Origin: Thiocapsa marina 5811
GTDB lineage: Bacteria > Pseudomonadota > Gammaproteobacteria > Chromatiales > Chromatiaceae
NCBI RefSeq assembly: GCF_000223985.1
Contig: NZ_AFWV01000020.1
Coordinates: 1-64,000, forward strand
Reading direction: 5' to 3'
DNA: 64,000 bases
The notes under the pieces were generated by a model. The model was not told the DNA's origin and ran no database searches. It was given only the letters and a program-made list of their open reading frames with translations. Every line of letters starts with the position of its first letter. The first letter of the stretch is position 1. The position numbers and the translations under genes were made by a program. Positions 35,794 through 44,060 of the stretch are shown in pieces.

Positions 35794-36126
35794 CGCCAAG
35801 GAACGATTCAAAACCACATGAACAGGTAGGTTCGGCAAAGAGCAGCGTGCCCAAACCGCCCCGGCATCGCTGGGAGCAGTTGGGCACGCTACGTTTTGCC
35901 CAGCCGACATCCGACGCCGGTCACGCATCGGTACACCTGGTTCTTGAGCCGTTACTAACCGATGAGAGACTCATCGCCGAAGGCCCCGGGAACGACCCAA
36001 CGGGGCCGACCGCGCGGCGAGCACCGCGGGTGTGTCGGACTCGACGGCGATTCGGACGGGGAAGGAAGAAGAGAGAAAGAGAAAAAGAAAAAAGAAAAAA
36101 AGGGTTAAAGCCTCAAAGGAAAAAGG
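35794..36126. other. Intergenic stretch with hairpin and polypurine tract
   Basis: No gene. A perfect 7-bp stem hairpin (CGATGAG-AGA-CTCATCG) lies at 35960-35976. A run of about 45 bases of almost only A and G lies at 36058-36107, ending near the motif AAAGCCTCAAAGGAAAAAGG just 3' of VR1. A similar but shorter A-rich stretch and the same motif stand 3' of VR2 (39962-40020). Confidence 0.6.
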
Positions 36127-38379
36127 TCAAAGGTCCTGGGCAAGACGCACGCCGAGGTCGTCGATGCGGAAGTCGGGGTTGTACCTGAGACGGAGCGACA
36201 CACGCAGGAACCACGGAGAGTAGCTCCAGGAACCGCCGCGCAACACCCGGCGAGGGTCAGGGCAATTTTCCTGCCACACTGAACCGACCGCCGGGGCGCC
36301 GACATAATCATCGTGCCAGCAGTCCTGCACCCACTCCCAGACGTTCCCCGCCGTATCGTGGAGCCCAAAGGCGTTGGCCTGGAAGGAACCGACCGGAGCG
36401 GTTACCCGAGCGTCCCAGCGGCTCCCGCAGCCGTCACAGTTGGCCCGGCCCGTCCCGATCGACGCGCCCCACCAGTAGGGGGGGCGGGTGCCCGCCCGCG
36501 CGGCATACTCCCATTCGGCCTCGCTCGGCAGACGATAGGGCGTGCCGGCATGGCCCGCGTTCAACCGCCCGAGAAAGGCCTGGACGTCGTTCCAGGAGAC
36601 CCTCTCCACCGGGCGGTCGTCGCCTGTGAACCGGGAGGGGTTCTTACCCATCACCGCGCGCCACTGCGCCTGGGTGACCTCGTACTTGCCGATGCGGAAG
36701 GAGGCGATCCGCACCTCATAGGCCGGCTTCTCAGCTTCGGAGCAACTCTTATCGCCCGGGCTGCATCCCATCCGGAAGGTGCCGCCCGGAATCTCGATCA
36801 TCGTGTCCGCGAGGCCACGCAAGATCTCCGCTTTGGCCTTGGCTTCAGCCTCCGCTTTAGCCTTCGCTTCAGCCTCCGCTTTGGCCTTGGCTTCAGCCTC
36901 CGCTTTGACCTTGACCGCAGCCTCGGCCGCCGCCGCCAGCCGTGTCCGCGTTGTCGCATCCACGTAGCCCGTCGCCTCCAGCCCCACCTGCGCCTGAAAC
37001 GCCCGCACCGCCGCGCGCTCGGACGCCGCAAGCCCATCCCCGCCCGCACCCGCCGCGTGACCGACCAACTCAAGCTCCGCCCGGAGCACCGCACGCGCCG
37101 CCCCGTCCAACATCAAGGCGGCCTCGCGCTCCGCCGGCGTCAGCGGGCGGAGCGTGAAACCGGCGGCCCCGGGACGGTGCACGCTTACCACCACGATCTG
37201 TTCCTTCGCTGTGTAGCCCTTGCCACGCACCCCGACGCGCCGCTCACCCGCCGTAATCGCCTCGCCCTCGAACGGGACCTCCGGCGTCGCCGCGCCCACC
37301 CGCACCCCGTCCACCCACACCTCAGCCGGGCGGTCCACCGCCACACGCAACCGGCCCGTCAAGAGCACCGGCGGCGGCTCGGGGGGCGCTGTATCGGAGA
37401 CGGGACCGCCTTGCTGCGCCGCGCGCACCTTCTCGACACTGGTGAAGATCGGCACGCTCGCCACCAGGCGCACGCCGGTCAGGGCCTCGGGCGGGCGCGC
37501 GAGGAGCGGCCACAGCCGCGCCTCGGCCAGCAGCGGCGCATCCGCCGGACTGCGCGCATCGCCGCCGCGCGCCACACCGAGCAGCGGCCGGCCGGGCCGC
37601 TCGGGATCCTCGGCCTCCAGCACCCATTCGGCGGCGTTGCCGAGCAGGTCGTGAAGACCCAGCGGATTGGCCTGACGGGTGCCGATCGGCTGCACCGCCC
37701 CGCGCGCGTTGGCCGCGCTCCAGACCTCGGCCGCCCCCGCGCGCGCGTCCGCCGCTCCGAAGACCTCCGCCGCCACGGCCAGACCGCCGCGCGCGGCATA
37801 CTCCCATTCCGCGGCGCTCGGCAGCCGCAGCGCGGCCGGGACACCATCGACCCGCGGCAGGCAGGGCCCGGGCTTGGGCTCGGCATCGCGACAGGCGGGC
37901 AGGACCGCGGCCTGGGTCGCCAGCCAGGCGGACACCTGCTCGGACAGGATCAGGGCCTCGGCGAAGCTCAGCAGCACCGGACGCTCGCCCGCGGCCTCGG
38001 GGGACACCTCGGGCTCGGGACAGGCACCGCCCGCGCCCGCCCGCGCCTGGCGCTCCGTCACCTCGTATTTGCCGACCAACAAGGCCGTCGCGCCGGCGCC
38101 GTCACTGAAGGCGCCGCTCACCGCGTAGCCCTGCTCGGGGCCGGGCGTGCTCACCCGGCGCAACGCCAAGGCACCGCCGCAGGGCAGCGGCACCAGCAGG
38201 TCGTCGGGTTGGGCCTGCGGGTTGTAGGCCGCCGCCGGCCAGGTGACGGCACCGGGCGGCGGATCGGCAGCGGCCGGGCCGGCAATGGTCGGATCGGCGG
38301 CGAGGACACCGACCGGTGCAACGGCGGCGAGCAACAGCAGGACCGCCGGCAGCCGCCCGGAGATCCAGGATCGCGGCAC
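36127..38379 (-). CDS. Variable protein 1 of the DGR: exported FGE-sulfatase-like protein
   Basis: About 750 residues from a GTG at 38379 that opens a signal peptide (PAVLLLLAAVAPVGVLAA). The frame is open through the TR up to an ATG at 38721, but the TR need not be translated, so the start is uncertain. Order: signal; N-terminal FGE-like domain (about 40-300; LPLPCGGALALR, GLHDLLGNAAEWVL); PEGA-like domain (GRLRVAVDRPAEVWVDG); one PG_binding_1-like module (AFQAQVGLEATGYVDATTRTRL); an AKAEAEAKAK coiled coil; C-terminal FGE domain (IPGGTFRMG; FRIGKYEVTQAQW; RLPSEAEWEYAARAG; GNVWEWVQDCW) ending in VR1. It lacks a middle membrane helix, so the diversified surface is expected outside the cytoplasm. 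Confidence 0.85.
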   Translation of the reverse strand: MPRSWISGRLPAVLLLLAAVAPVGVLAADPTIAGPAAADPPPGAVTWPAAAYNPQAQPDDLLVPLPCGGALALRRVSTPGPEQGYAVSGAFSDGAGATALLVGKYEVTERQARAGAGGACPEPEVSPEAAGERPVLLSFAEALILSEQVSAWLATQAAVLPACRDAEPKPGPCLPRVDGVPAALRLPSAAEWEYAARGGLAVAAEVFGAADARAGAAEVWSAANARGAVQPIGTRQANPLGLHDLLGNAAEWVLEAEDPERPGRPLLGVARGGDARSPADAPLLAEARLWPLLARPPEALTGVRLVASVPIFTSVEKVRAAQQGGPVSDTAPPEPPPVLLTGRLRVAVDRPAEVWVDGVRVGAATPEVPFEGEAITAGERRVGVRGKGYTAKEQIVVVSVHRPGAAGFTLRPLTPAEREAALMLDGAARAVLRAELELVGHAAGAGGDGLAASERAAVRAFQAQVGLEATGYVDATTRTRLAAAAEAAVKVKAEAEAKAKAEAEAKAKAEAEAKAKAEILRGLADTMIEIPGGTFRMGCSPGDKSCSEAEKPAYEVRIASFRIGKYEVTQAQWRAVMGKNPSRFTGDDRPVERVSWNDVQAFLGRLNAGHAGTPYRLPSEAEWEYAARAGTRPPYWWGASIGTGRANCDGCGSRWDARVTAPVGSFQANAFGLHDTAGNVWEWVQDCWHDDYVGAPAVGSVWQENCPDPRRVLRGGSWSYSPWFLRVSLRLRYNPDFRIDDLGVRLAQDL
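36136..36254 (-). repeat. Variable repeat 1 (VR1)
   Basis: 119 bp, no gaps against the TR at 38581-38699. I count 20 differences; 18 fall on TR adenines (coding strand) and 2 on other bases. Encodes the RGGSWSYSPWFLRVSLRLRY segment to GVRLAQDL at the protein's C-terminus. Confidence 0.9.
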
Positions 38380-38580
38380 CGCGACGCCGGGTGAAACGGG
38401 GCGGCCCTTTCGCTCCGGGCTACTCGCGCCGCCCCCCACCGTCCTGGCACAACTATTTGTCCGCTCCGCCCTGACCAGGCTGGAGACAGGCTCATGGACA
38501 CCCGCGCACCAGACCCCCGCCGACCTTGACCGCCGGGGCTCCGGGCCGAGACGCCCGCCGATGGGCGCCGCGCGGGCGGA

Positions 38581-38699
38581 CTGGGCAAGACGCACGCCGC
38601 TGTTGTCGTTGCGGTTGTCGGGGTTGTTCCTGTTGCGGTTCGACACACGCAGGTTCCTCGGTTTGTTGTTCCAGGAACCGCCGCGCAACACCCGGCGAG
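38581..38699 (-). repeat. Template repeat (TR) of the diversity-generating retroelement
   Basis: 119 bp directly downstream of the RT stop. On the minus strand it reads as a string of AAC codons in the FGE end motif (GGSWNNKPRNLRVSNRNRNN...GVRLAQ). AAC is the codon type that lets adenine mutagenesis reach many residues with no stop codon. Both VR1 and VR2 align without gaps. The TR carries G at the coding base opposite 38600 and C opposite 38635, where both VRs differ, so it seems to have drifted since the last transfer. Confidence 0.92.
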
Positions 38700-38717
38700 C
38701 GCTTCGGCCTATCCCCG

Positions 38718-39500
38718 TCATCGGATGTACCAGCCATCACGGTCAAAGGCAACCGGTCCGAAGATCGACTCGCGCAAACCGGCTGTCTCGGCGTGACGGG
38801 CATGTCCGATCCAGCTTTGGATCCCCGGCATCAGATCTGCCCAGCCAAGCCGACCGGCGCGATACAGACCGAGCAGACGTCGGAACCGCCGTCGGAACCG
38901 ATAGCCGTTGTCGTTGCGCAGCCAGCGCCGCGTGCGCGAGACGCGGTAGCCGAGCACATCCACCGCCTCGCTGGTGCGGTGCACACGCACCTTGCGCGGG
39001 TGCAGGCGTAACCGCTCGCCGGCCAGGTCGGCGGCACAGGCGTCGCGAAGCTCCCAAAGCGCCGCCAGGTCATCGCCCAAGAGATACAGATCATCGACAT
39101 AGCGCATATAGGCCGGGACTTTCCGGGTGTCCAACAACCCGTGGTCAAAGCGGTCCAGATAGAGGTTCGCGAAGAACTGACTGGTGAGATTCCCGATCGG
39201 AATACCGCGTGGGCGTTCCAGCGGCGTCAAGAGATCGTCGTCGGCAAAATAGGCCGGCGGCTCGGCGGCAGGCGGGCTGCCGTCGATCATGGCGTCGAGC
39301 AGCGACAGCGTGCGCGCATCCTTGAGGTGACGGCGCAGGGCCTCTTTCAACAGACGATGATCGATGCTCGGAAAGTAGCGACTGATATCGAGCTTGAGGA
39401 CGTACGCATAGCGCCGCGCCCACCCCTGATAGCGGTCGACGGCCGCGTGCAGATTCTCAAACGACACCAGGCGCGGCCAGACCCCACCCAGCCGCTTCAT
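38718..39500 (-). CDS. DGR reverse transcriptase, shortened
   Basis: 260 residues. The palm is well preserved: YVLKLDISRYFPSIDH (motif with the first catalytic Asp), RGIPIGNLTSQFFANLYLD (the DGR-type GNxxSQ) and YMRYVDDL (catalytic YxDD), then thumb motifs (LRLHPRKVRVHRT; VLGYRVS). Between LVSFENLHAAVDR and YVLKLDIS only about ten residues remain; full DGR RTs have roughly 100 more here, covering the fingers motifs (the DPKPR-type block and the AAPFRDRVVHHAL block). The gap is in frame. The ATG overlaps the avd stop (ATGA). Known: DGR RTs copy TR RNA with adenine errors. Inference: this copy is likely inactive. Confidence 0.88.
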   Translation of the reverse strand: MKRLGGVWPRLVSFENLHAAVDRYQGWARRYAYVLKLDISRYFPSIDHRLLKEALRRHLKDARTLSLLDAMIDGSPPAAEPPAYFADDDLLTPLERPRGIPIGNLTSQFFANLYLDRFDHGLLDTRKVPAYMRYVDDLYLLGDDLAALWELRDACAADLAGERLRLHPRKVRVHRTSEAVDVLGYRVSRTRRWLRNDNGYRFRRRFRRLLGLYRAGRLGWADLMPGIQSWIGHARHAETAGLRESIFGPVAFDRDGWYIR

Positions 39501-39865
39501 GACGCGCTCGCCTGCCGGCTGCGCAGCCAGCCGCCGATCTGGCGGCCCACGTCGTCCATCAGCCGCGCGCCATGCTCGTACTGGCGCATCCCGATCACAC
39601 GCAACTCATGGGCGGCACGCCAGAGGCGGAGGACCTCCAGATCCCGATTGGCGCGGCGCAGCAACGGGTCCTTGTCACGCGTATAGGCGGCCTGCACCAG
39701 CACGCGGAGCAGCTCCAGCACGCCTTGCTCCAGTTGCGCCCCCAAGGAGAAGCGTCTGGCGCGCGGAAAGTCATCCAGACGCGGGATGATCCAGGTCAAG
39801 AGGGCGTGGCAGGACTCGACAACACCGGCCGTCGTCGGCGCCCCGGGTCGCGGACACTCAGACAT
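39497..39865 (-). CDS. avd: DGR accessory protein Avd (four-helix bundle)
   Basis: 122 residues from the ATG at 39865. All-helical, basic composition (LDDFPRARRFSLGAQLEQGV; LRRANRDLEVLRLWRAAHEL; QYEHGARLMDDVGRQIGGWL) as in the Avd/S23-like bundle family that makes a pentamer and binds the DGR reverse transcriptase and template RNA. It lies directly upstream of the RT and shares its ATGA overlap, so the two are translationally coupled. Length matches the family. The upstream extension of the frame is not needed for the fold. Confidence 0.85.
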   Translation of the reverse strand: MSECPRPGAPTTAGVVESCHALLTWIIPRLDDFPRARRFSLGAQLEQGVLELLRVLVQAAYTRDKDPLLRRANRDLEVLRLWRAAHELRVIGMRQYEHGARLMDDVGRQIGGWLRSRQASAS

Positions 39866-40018
39866 CCTCGTGCTCACTCCTAATGTGATGTGGCGCTCGG
39901 TCCGGATCCCCGATGCGGTGCGGGCGTCGGCGGGCCCAGCCCGATGCCCCGGCGATTCGGACGGGAAAAAACACAAAAGAAAAAAGAGATAAAGGGTGAA
40001 AGCCTCAACGGAAAAAGG

Positions 40019-42280
40019 TCAAAGGTCCTGGGCAAGACGCACGCCGGAGCTGTCGCCACGGAGGCCGGGGTTGGCCCAGTGACGGTTCGACACACGCAGG
40101 TACCTCGGATCGTTGCTCCAGGAACCACCGCGCAACACCCGGCCAGCGTGAACGCAGTTTTCCTGCCATGCGGAACCGTCCGCCGGGGCGCCAACATAAT
40201 TCCCATGCCAGCAGTCCTGCACCCACTCATCGACGTTGCCGTGCACCTCATGGAGACCCCACGGATTGGCGGGTAAGCTGCCCACCGGGACGGTCTTCCA
40301 CCTGAAAACACCCGTCTTCGCACCGCAGCCGTTGTAATCGGACTTACCACAGTAGTTGGCCTGATCCGTGTGGACGCAACGCCCGGTCCAGAACGGGGTC
40401 TGCGTGCCCGCGCGCGCCGCATACTCCCATTCCGCTTCGCTCGGCAACCGATAGGCCTTGCCCGTCCGGGTCGACAGCCAGTGCGCATAGGCCGTCACTT
40501 CATGCCAACTCACGCCGGTCACCGGACGCTCGCCACGACCCCAGCCTCCGATCGGTGTCCCGCGTCCGGTCGCCTCGCAAAAGGCGTCATATTGCTTGAA
40601 GGTCACCGCCGTCTTGCCGATGGCAAAGGGGCGGATCGACACCCGATGGCGCGGACCTTCATTGGACTTGCGCCCCGGCTCGTCCTCCGGCGAGCCCATC
40701 CAGAACTCACCGCCCGGCAGGGCGATCATCACGGGCTCGAAGGGATAGGTCGGCTTGAGTAGCCTCAGTTGCGCGACCGCCCGCACCGCGCCGGAGTCGC
40801 GGGGAGCGACCGCGCTCGGGACCGCACTCGGAACGGGCGCCGCGGCGCCCGCGGTCGGTGTCGACCGGGGGGTGGACGCCGCGCGCGCGTGCCACCGCCG
40901 TCGCAGCACCGTCAGCCCGCCGAGCAGCAGCACCACCGCCACCGCGGGCAACCACCCGCCGGTTGGACCGGACTCGGCGAGCCGCGCCAACAGGGCCTCG
41001 GCCCAGGCCAAGGGTGTGGCGCGCACCGGCAGCGCGACCACCACCTGGGTCCATTGATCGGCGGCGACGACGGGCTGCTCGCGCACCTCTTGATAGCCCT
41101 CGGCGACGAGCTCGACGCGGTGCGCCCCGGCGGTGAGTCCGCGCAGCGCCAGCGGGGCGCCGGGGGCGGCCTCGCCGACCGGCGTCCCGTCCAGGCGGAT
41201 CCGCGCGGGGACGTCGACGTTGATCTGCAGATGACCGCGCGGGGTGCGCTCCGCGCGTGGCGGCGCCAGCGCGGCCAGCGCCGGCAGCACCCCACCCGGG
41301 GCGGCCGGGGCGAGATCGAGCACCAGCCGAAACCCGTTGTCGGGGCCGCGGACGACCCCGCTCGGACCATACAAGGGGGCCTCGTTGCGCCGCCCGGCAC
41401 TCAGATCCGCCGCCGCACTGTGCACGCTCCCGCCGCGAATCACCGCATCCCCGAGCTGACCGGGATAGCGGGTGTTGCGGTATAACCCGAGCTGCAGCTC
41501 TTCGACGTTGCCGTAGAGGTCATGCAACCCGAGCGGGTTGGCCGCCCGAAAGCCGATCGGGCGCGGCCGACCCTCGGCGTTGATCGAATACCAGGCGTGC
41601 GCGGACAGGCCCCCGGGCATCGAAGACAGGGGCGCGTCGAACTGCGCGAGGCTCACCGCCCGCCCGCCGCGCGCGGCGTACTCCCACTCCGCCTCCGTCG
41701 GCAGACGCGCCACCACCCGCCGACCGGGGACCCGCGGCAGACACAGCAGCGGGGCCCCGGCGCAATCGGTCAGCCCGTCGGCCTGCGCGCCGAGCCAGCC
41801 GCTCCAATGCGCGGCCGCCGCCATCGTGTCCGTCCAGCCCACCCCGCCCTGCACCTGCCGCCCGCCGGCGTCGAGCGAAGGACAGGCGTCGCCCGCACGA
41901 TGCCGCAGCGCGGCGTATTGGATCTGGCTGACCTCGTATTTGCCGATCAGCAGCGCGCGGTCTTCCCTCCCGGTGACGGGATCGCGACGGGTGAAGGGAC
42001 CCTCCAGAGCGTAGAGCGCGCGGCTCGCCCCGCGCACCTCCGCCGGCACCACACCGGACGCCGCCACCCACCGCATCGCCATCGCCCCGCCGCAGGGCAA
42101 GGGCACCAGCACGTCGTCATAGGCAGGCTTGGGATTGAACAGATCCCGATCCCAGCTGATCGCCAGCGCCGCGGGCTCCGCCGGCGTGCCGAGCACGGGG
42201 ACACCGAGGAGGATCGGCAACACCGCCGCCAAGGCGACCGAGAGGAAGGGATGCGCCATCAGGTGGCGTGTCGGGTGCAT
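40019..42280 (-). CDS. Variable protein 2 of the DGR: membrane-anchored double FGE-sulfatase-like protein
   Basis: 753 residues from the ATG at 42280 (AGGGA about 11 bases upstream); ATG at 42259 is an alternative. Signal peptide (LSVALAAVLPILLGVPVLG); N-terminal FGE-like domain (ALLIGKYEVSQIQ; RLPTEAEWEYAARGG; NPLGLHDLYGNVEEL); PEGA-like domain (GHLQINVDVPARIRLDG); transmembrane helix near 450-470 followed by RRRWHAR; C-terminal FGE domain (MIALPGGEFWMGSPEDE; IGKTAVTFKQYDAFC; GNVDEWVQDCW) ending with VR2. Same layout as 10639-13197. The basic cluster after the helix argues that the diversified domain is cytoplasmic. Head gene of the minus-strand VP2-avd-RT-TR-VP1 block. Confidence 0.87.
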   Translation of the reverse strand: MHPTRHLMAHPFLSVALAAVLPILLGVPVLGTPAEPAALAISWDRDLFNPKPAYDDVLVPLPCGGAMAMRWVAASGVVPAEVRGASRALYALEGPFTRRDPVTGREDRALLIGKYEVSQIQYAALRHRAGDACPSLDAGGRQVQGGVGWTDTMAAAAHWSGWLGAQADGLTDCAGAPLLCLPRVPGRRVVARLPTEAEWEYAARGGRAVSLAQFDAPLSSMPGGLSAHAWYSINAEGRPRPIGFRAANPLGLHDLYGNVEELQLGLYRNTRYPGQLGDAVIRGGSVHSAAADLSAGRRNEAPLYGPSGVVRGPDNGFRLVLDLAPAAPGGVLPALAALAPPRAERTPRGHLQINVDVPARIRLDGTPVGEAAPGAPLALRGLTAGAHRVELVAEGYQEVREQPVVAADQWTQVVVALPVRATPLAWAEALLARLAESGPTGGWLPAVAVVLLLGGLTVLRRRWHARAASTPRSTPTAGAAAPVPSAVPSAVAPRDSGAVRAVAQLRLLKPTYPFEPVMIALPGGEFWMGSPEDEPGRKSNEGPRHRVSIRPFAIGKTAVTFKQYDAFCEATGRGTPIGGWGRGERPVTGVSWHEVTAYAHWLSTRTGKAYRLPSEAEWEYAARAGTQTPFWTGRCVHTDQANYCGKSDYNGCGAKTGVFRWKTVPVGSLPANPWGLHEVHGNVDEWVQDCWHGNYVGAPADGSAWQENCVHAGRVLRGGSWSNDPRYLRVSNRHWANPGLRGDSSGVRLAQDL
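40028..40146 (-). repeat. Variable repeat 2 (VR2)
   Basis: 119 bp, no gaps against the TR. I count 20 differences; 15 at TR adenines and 5 at other bases, two of which (opposite TR 38600 and 38635) are sites where VR1 also departs from the TR. Encodes RGGSWSNDPRYLRVSNRHWA through GVRLAQDL. Confidence 0.9.
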
Positions 42281-42367
42281 CGCTCGGGTTCCCTGTCGCA
42301 CGCTCGTTGCATGGCCTTCACCTTCAATGGTCATCCACTGTTCACCGTCGCGGCTGTGCACGCCATC

Positions 42368-42712
42368 TTAATCCGCACCCGATACGCCGGTCGATCGGCA
42401 AGGCACGGCTCCGAAAGGGTTCGGACCCGGGGTGCCGGGGCGAAGCGTGAAGTAAGCGAGCGCCAACAAGAGAAGGACGGCTCCCATCTCGGGGATCAAG
42501 GCAACGAGCAACCACCAACCGCGATGACTGCTGTCGTGCATGCGCCGCACGGTCACGGAAAGAGAAGGGAGCAAGATCGCGAGCAGAAAAAGCGCTGATC
42601 CAAGTCCCCCTCGGGACCCGAAAGAAAGACCAGCAGCGACAGATTGATCAAGATGAAAGACCACTACTCCGTGCGATCGGCGCGCCCCTTGAAGCTCACG
42701 TACTGTCGTCAC
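42368..42712 (-). pseudogene. N-terminally truncated DUF805 membrane protein
   Basis: The second half reads as the C-terminus of a DUF805 protein: LPSLSVTVRRMHDSSHRGWW, then LLVALIPEMGAVLLLLALA and PGTPGPNPFG. The usual first transmembrane helices are not in frame, and the first 40 codons look unrelated. Probably a fragment left by rearrangement next to the FGE relics. Confidence 0.5.
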
Positions 42713-43665
42713 GCATCGATATACCGGCTTAGGACGAGCGTCAGGTCAACCTTCGGCACACAAGGCTTGGTCGAGGATCGCAGCCTTGGTGCCTCCTGTC
42801 GGGCGTACTGCCGGTTCGTCGACCACATCGAATCTTCGGATCCCGGCGAATCGGATGCCCGGGCCCTGGTCGGATTCGAAAACGACTGCGCCCGCTGTCC
42901 GACGTACATCAAGCGGAAGCCCCAGATCATCAGGGCCAACCAGATCATCAGAGCCACTCCGACAACAGATCCTAAAAGCTCCATCAAGGACACCGCTCCC
43001 CCGGTTCGAGCGTCGGCTCCCGACGCCGGGGCCGAGCCCGGGAACTGCTCGGTTGGGGGTTGATGTTCAGGTTCAGGTTGAGGTTCAGGCCCCGTCATGC
43101 GCGGCTGCATCGCCACCGTCACCTGCGTCCAGCGATCGGCGTCCACCCGGTGGCTCTCTTGGACCCGCGTATAGCCTTCGGACAGGAGTTCGAGGCGGTA
43201 CTCGCCCACGGCCAGATTGGTCAGCACCAACGGCGCCCCCGGCGCGGCAGTGCCGACCCCTCGGCCGTCCAGGCTGAGCGCCGAGGCGACATCGACGTTG
43301 ATCTGCAGGTGACCGGCGAGGGTCCGCGCTGCACCGGGGGCCGTCAGGCCGCTCGCCAGCGCCACCGGAGCGACCGCGCCGGGGGCGCGATCGAGCACCA
43401 ACCGGTACCCGTTGTCGGGCGCGCGGATCACCCCTTCGGGACCATAGGGCGGCACCTCGTTGCGCCGGCCGGCACTGAGATGCTCGGCCTCGGCGTGACG
43501 CTCCAGCCAGTTACTCCAGTGTGCCGCCGCCCGAGCCGCATCCTGCCACGCCACCCGGCCCTGCACCTGTCGTCCGGCCGCATCGACCGACGGACAAGGC
43601 CCGGCCGCCGCGGCCTGCATGGCGGACTGCTGCAACACGCTGACCTCGTACTTTCCGATCAACAC
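42709..43665 (-). pseudogene. FGE/PEGA variable-protein relic A, without a VR domain
   Basis: Begins in the middle of an N-terminal FGE-like domain (MLIGKYEVSVLQQSA), then jumps from WSNWLERHAEAE to LSAGRRNEVPPYGP, an in-frame loss of about 120 residues seen in the 10639 and 40019 genes. The PEGA-like domain is complete, followed by a transmembrane helix (LLGSVVGVALMIWLALMIWG), then an unrelated tail. The C-terminal FGE domain and VR are missing. No credible start: its 5' side is an RHS fragment. A dead member of the family. Confidence 0.7.
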
Positions 43666-43768
43666 TCTCGATCGCCTACCGCTACGACGACCAAGACCGT
43701 CCCGGCGCCGTGACGATCGGCGAGCGCGTCCGCCTCACCATCGACTACGACGACGCCGGCCGACGCCG
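43663..43768 (+). pseudogene. Fragment of the RHS gene's 3' end
   Basis: About 105 bp that read LSIAYRYDDQDRPGAVTIGE and IDYDDAGR on the plus strand, clearly related to the last 40 codons of the RHS gene at 5940-6050. It splits the two FGE relics on either side, so recombination has moved RHS sequence here. Confidence 0.7.
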
Positions 43769-43829
43769 ATGCACATCGGGAGCCGTGCAGCATCGGTGCG
43801 GCGAGGTCGATATCGAGCGTCGACAAGGC

Positions 43830-44060
43830 CCTCCCGCCACTTGCGTGGCGGCATGCTGCAACGCGGTCACCTCATATTTGCCGATCAGCAGCGCCGGTTG
43901 TCCCTGGTCAACAACAAACGGCCGGCGCAGCCCTTAAAGCGCGCGCGTCGGACCGCTCGCCCCCGCCGGCACCGCGCCGTCAGCCACCACCCAGTGAAAC
44001 GCCATCGCTCCTTCGCAGGACAACAACGGTACCAGCACGTCGTTCAACGCTTCGAACATC
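43830..44060 (-). pseudogene. FGE variable-protein relic B (N-terminal part)
   Basis: The minus strand reads LNDVLVPLLSCEGAMAFHWV, then after a stop ALLIGKYEVTALQHAATQ, matching the first 150 residues of the 10639 gene. It contains an in-frame stop and ends at the RHS fragment. It overlaps the LIGKYEV region of relic A in content, so it comes from a different copy. Confidence 0.65.

Noticed and set aside
36313-38394. 693-codon plus-strand frame
   Set aside because: Shadow of variable protein 1; low-complexity Arg/His/Pro composition.
38380-38721. Extension of variable protein 1 back to the ATG at 38721, through the TR
   Set aside because: Would put the TR inside the protein ahead of the signal peptide; the stretch between TR and signal is not protein-like. 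A GTG at 38379 is preferred.
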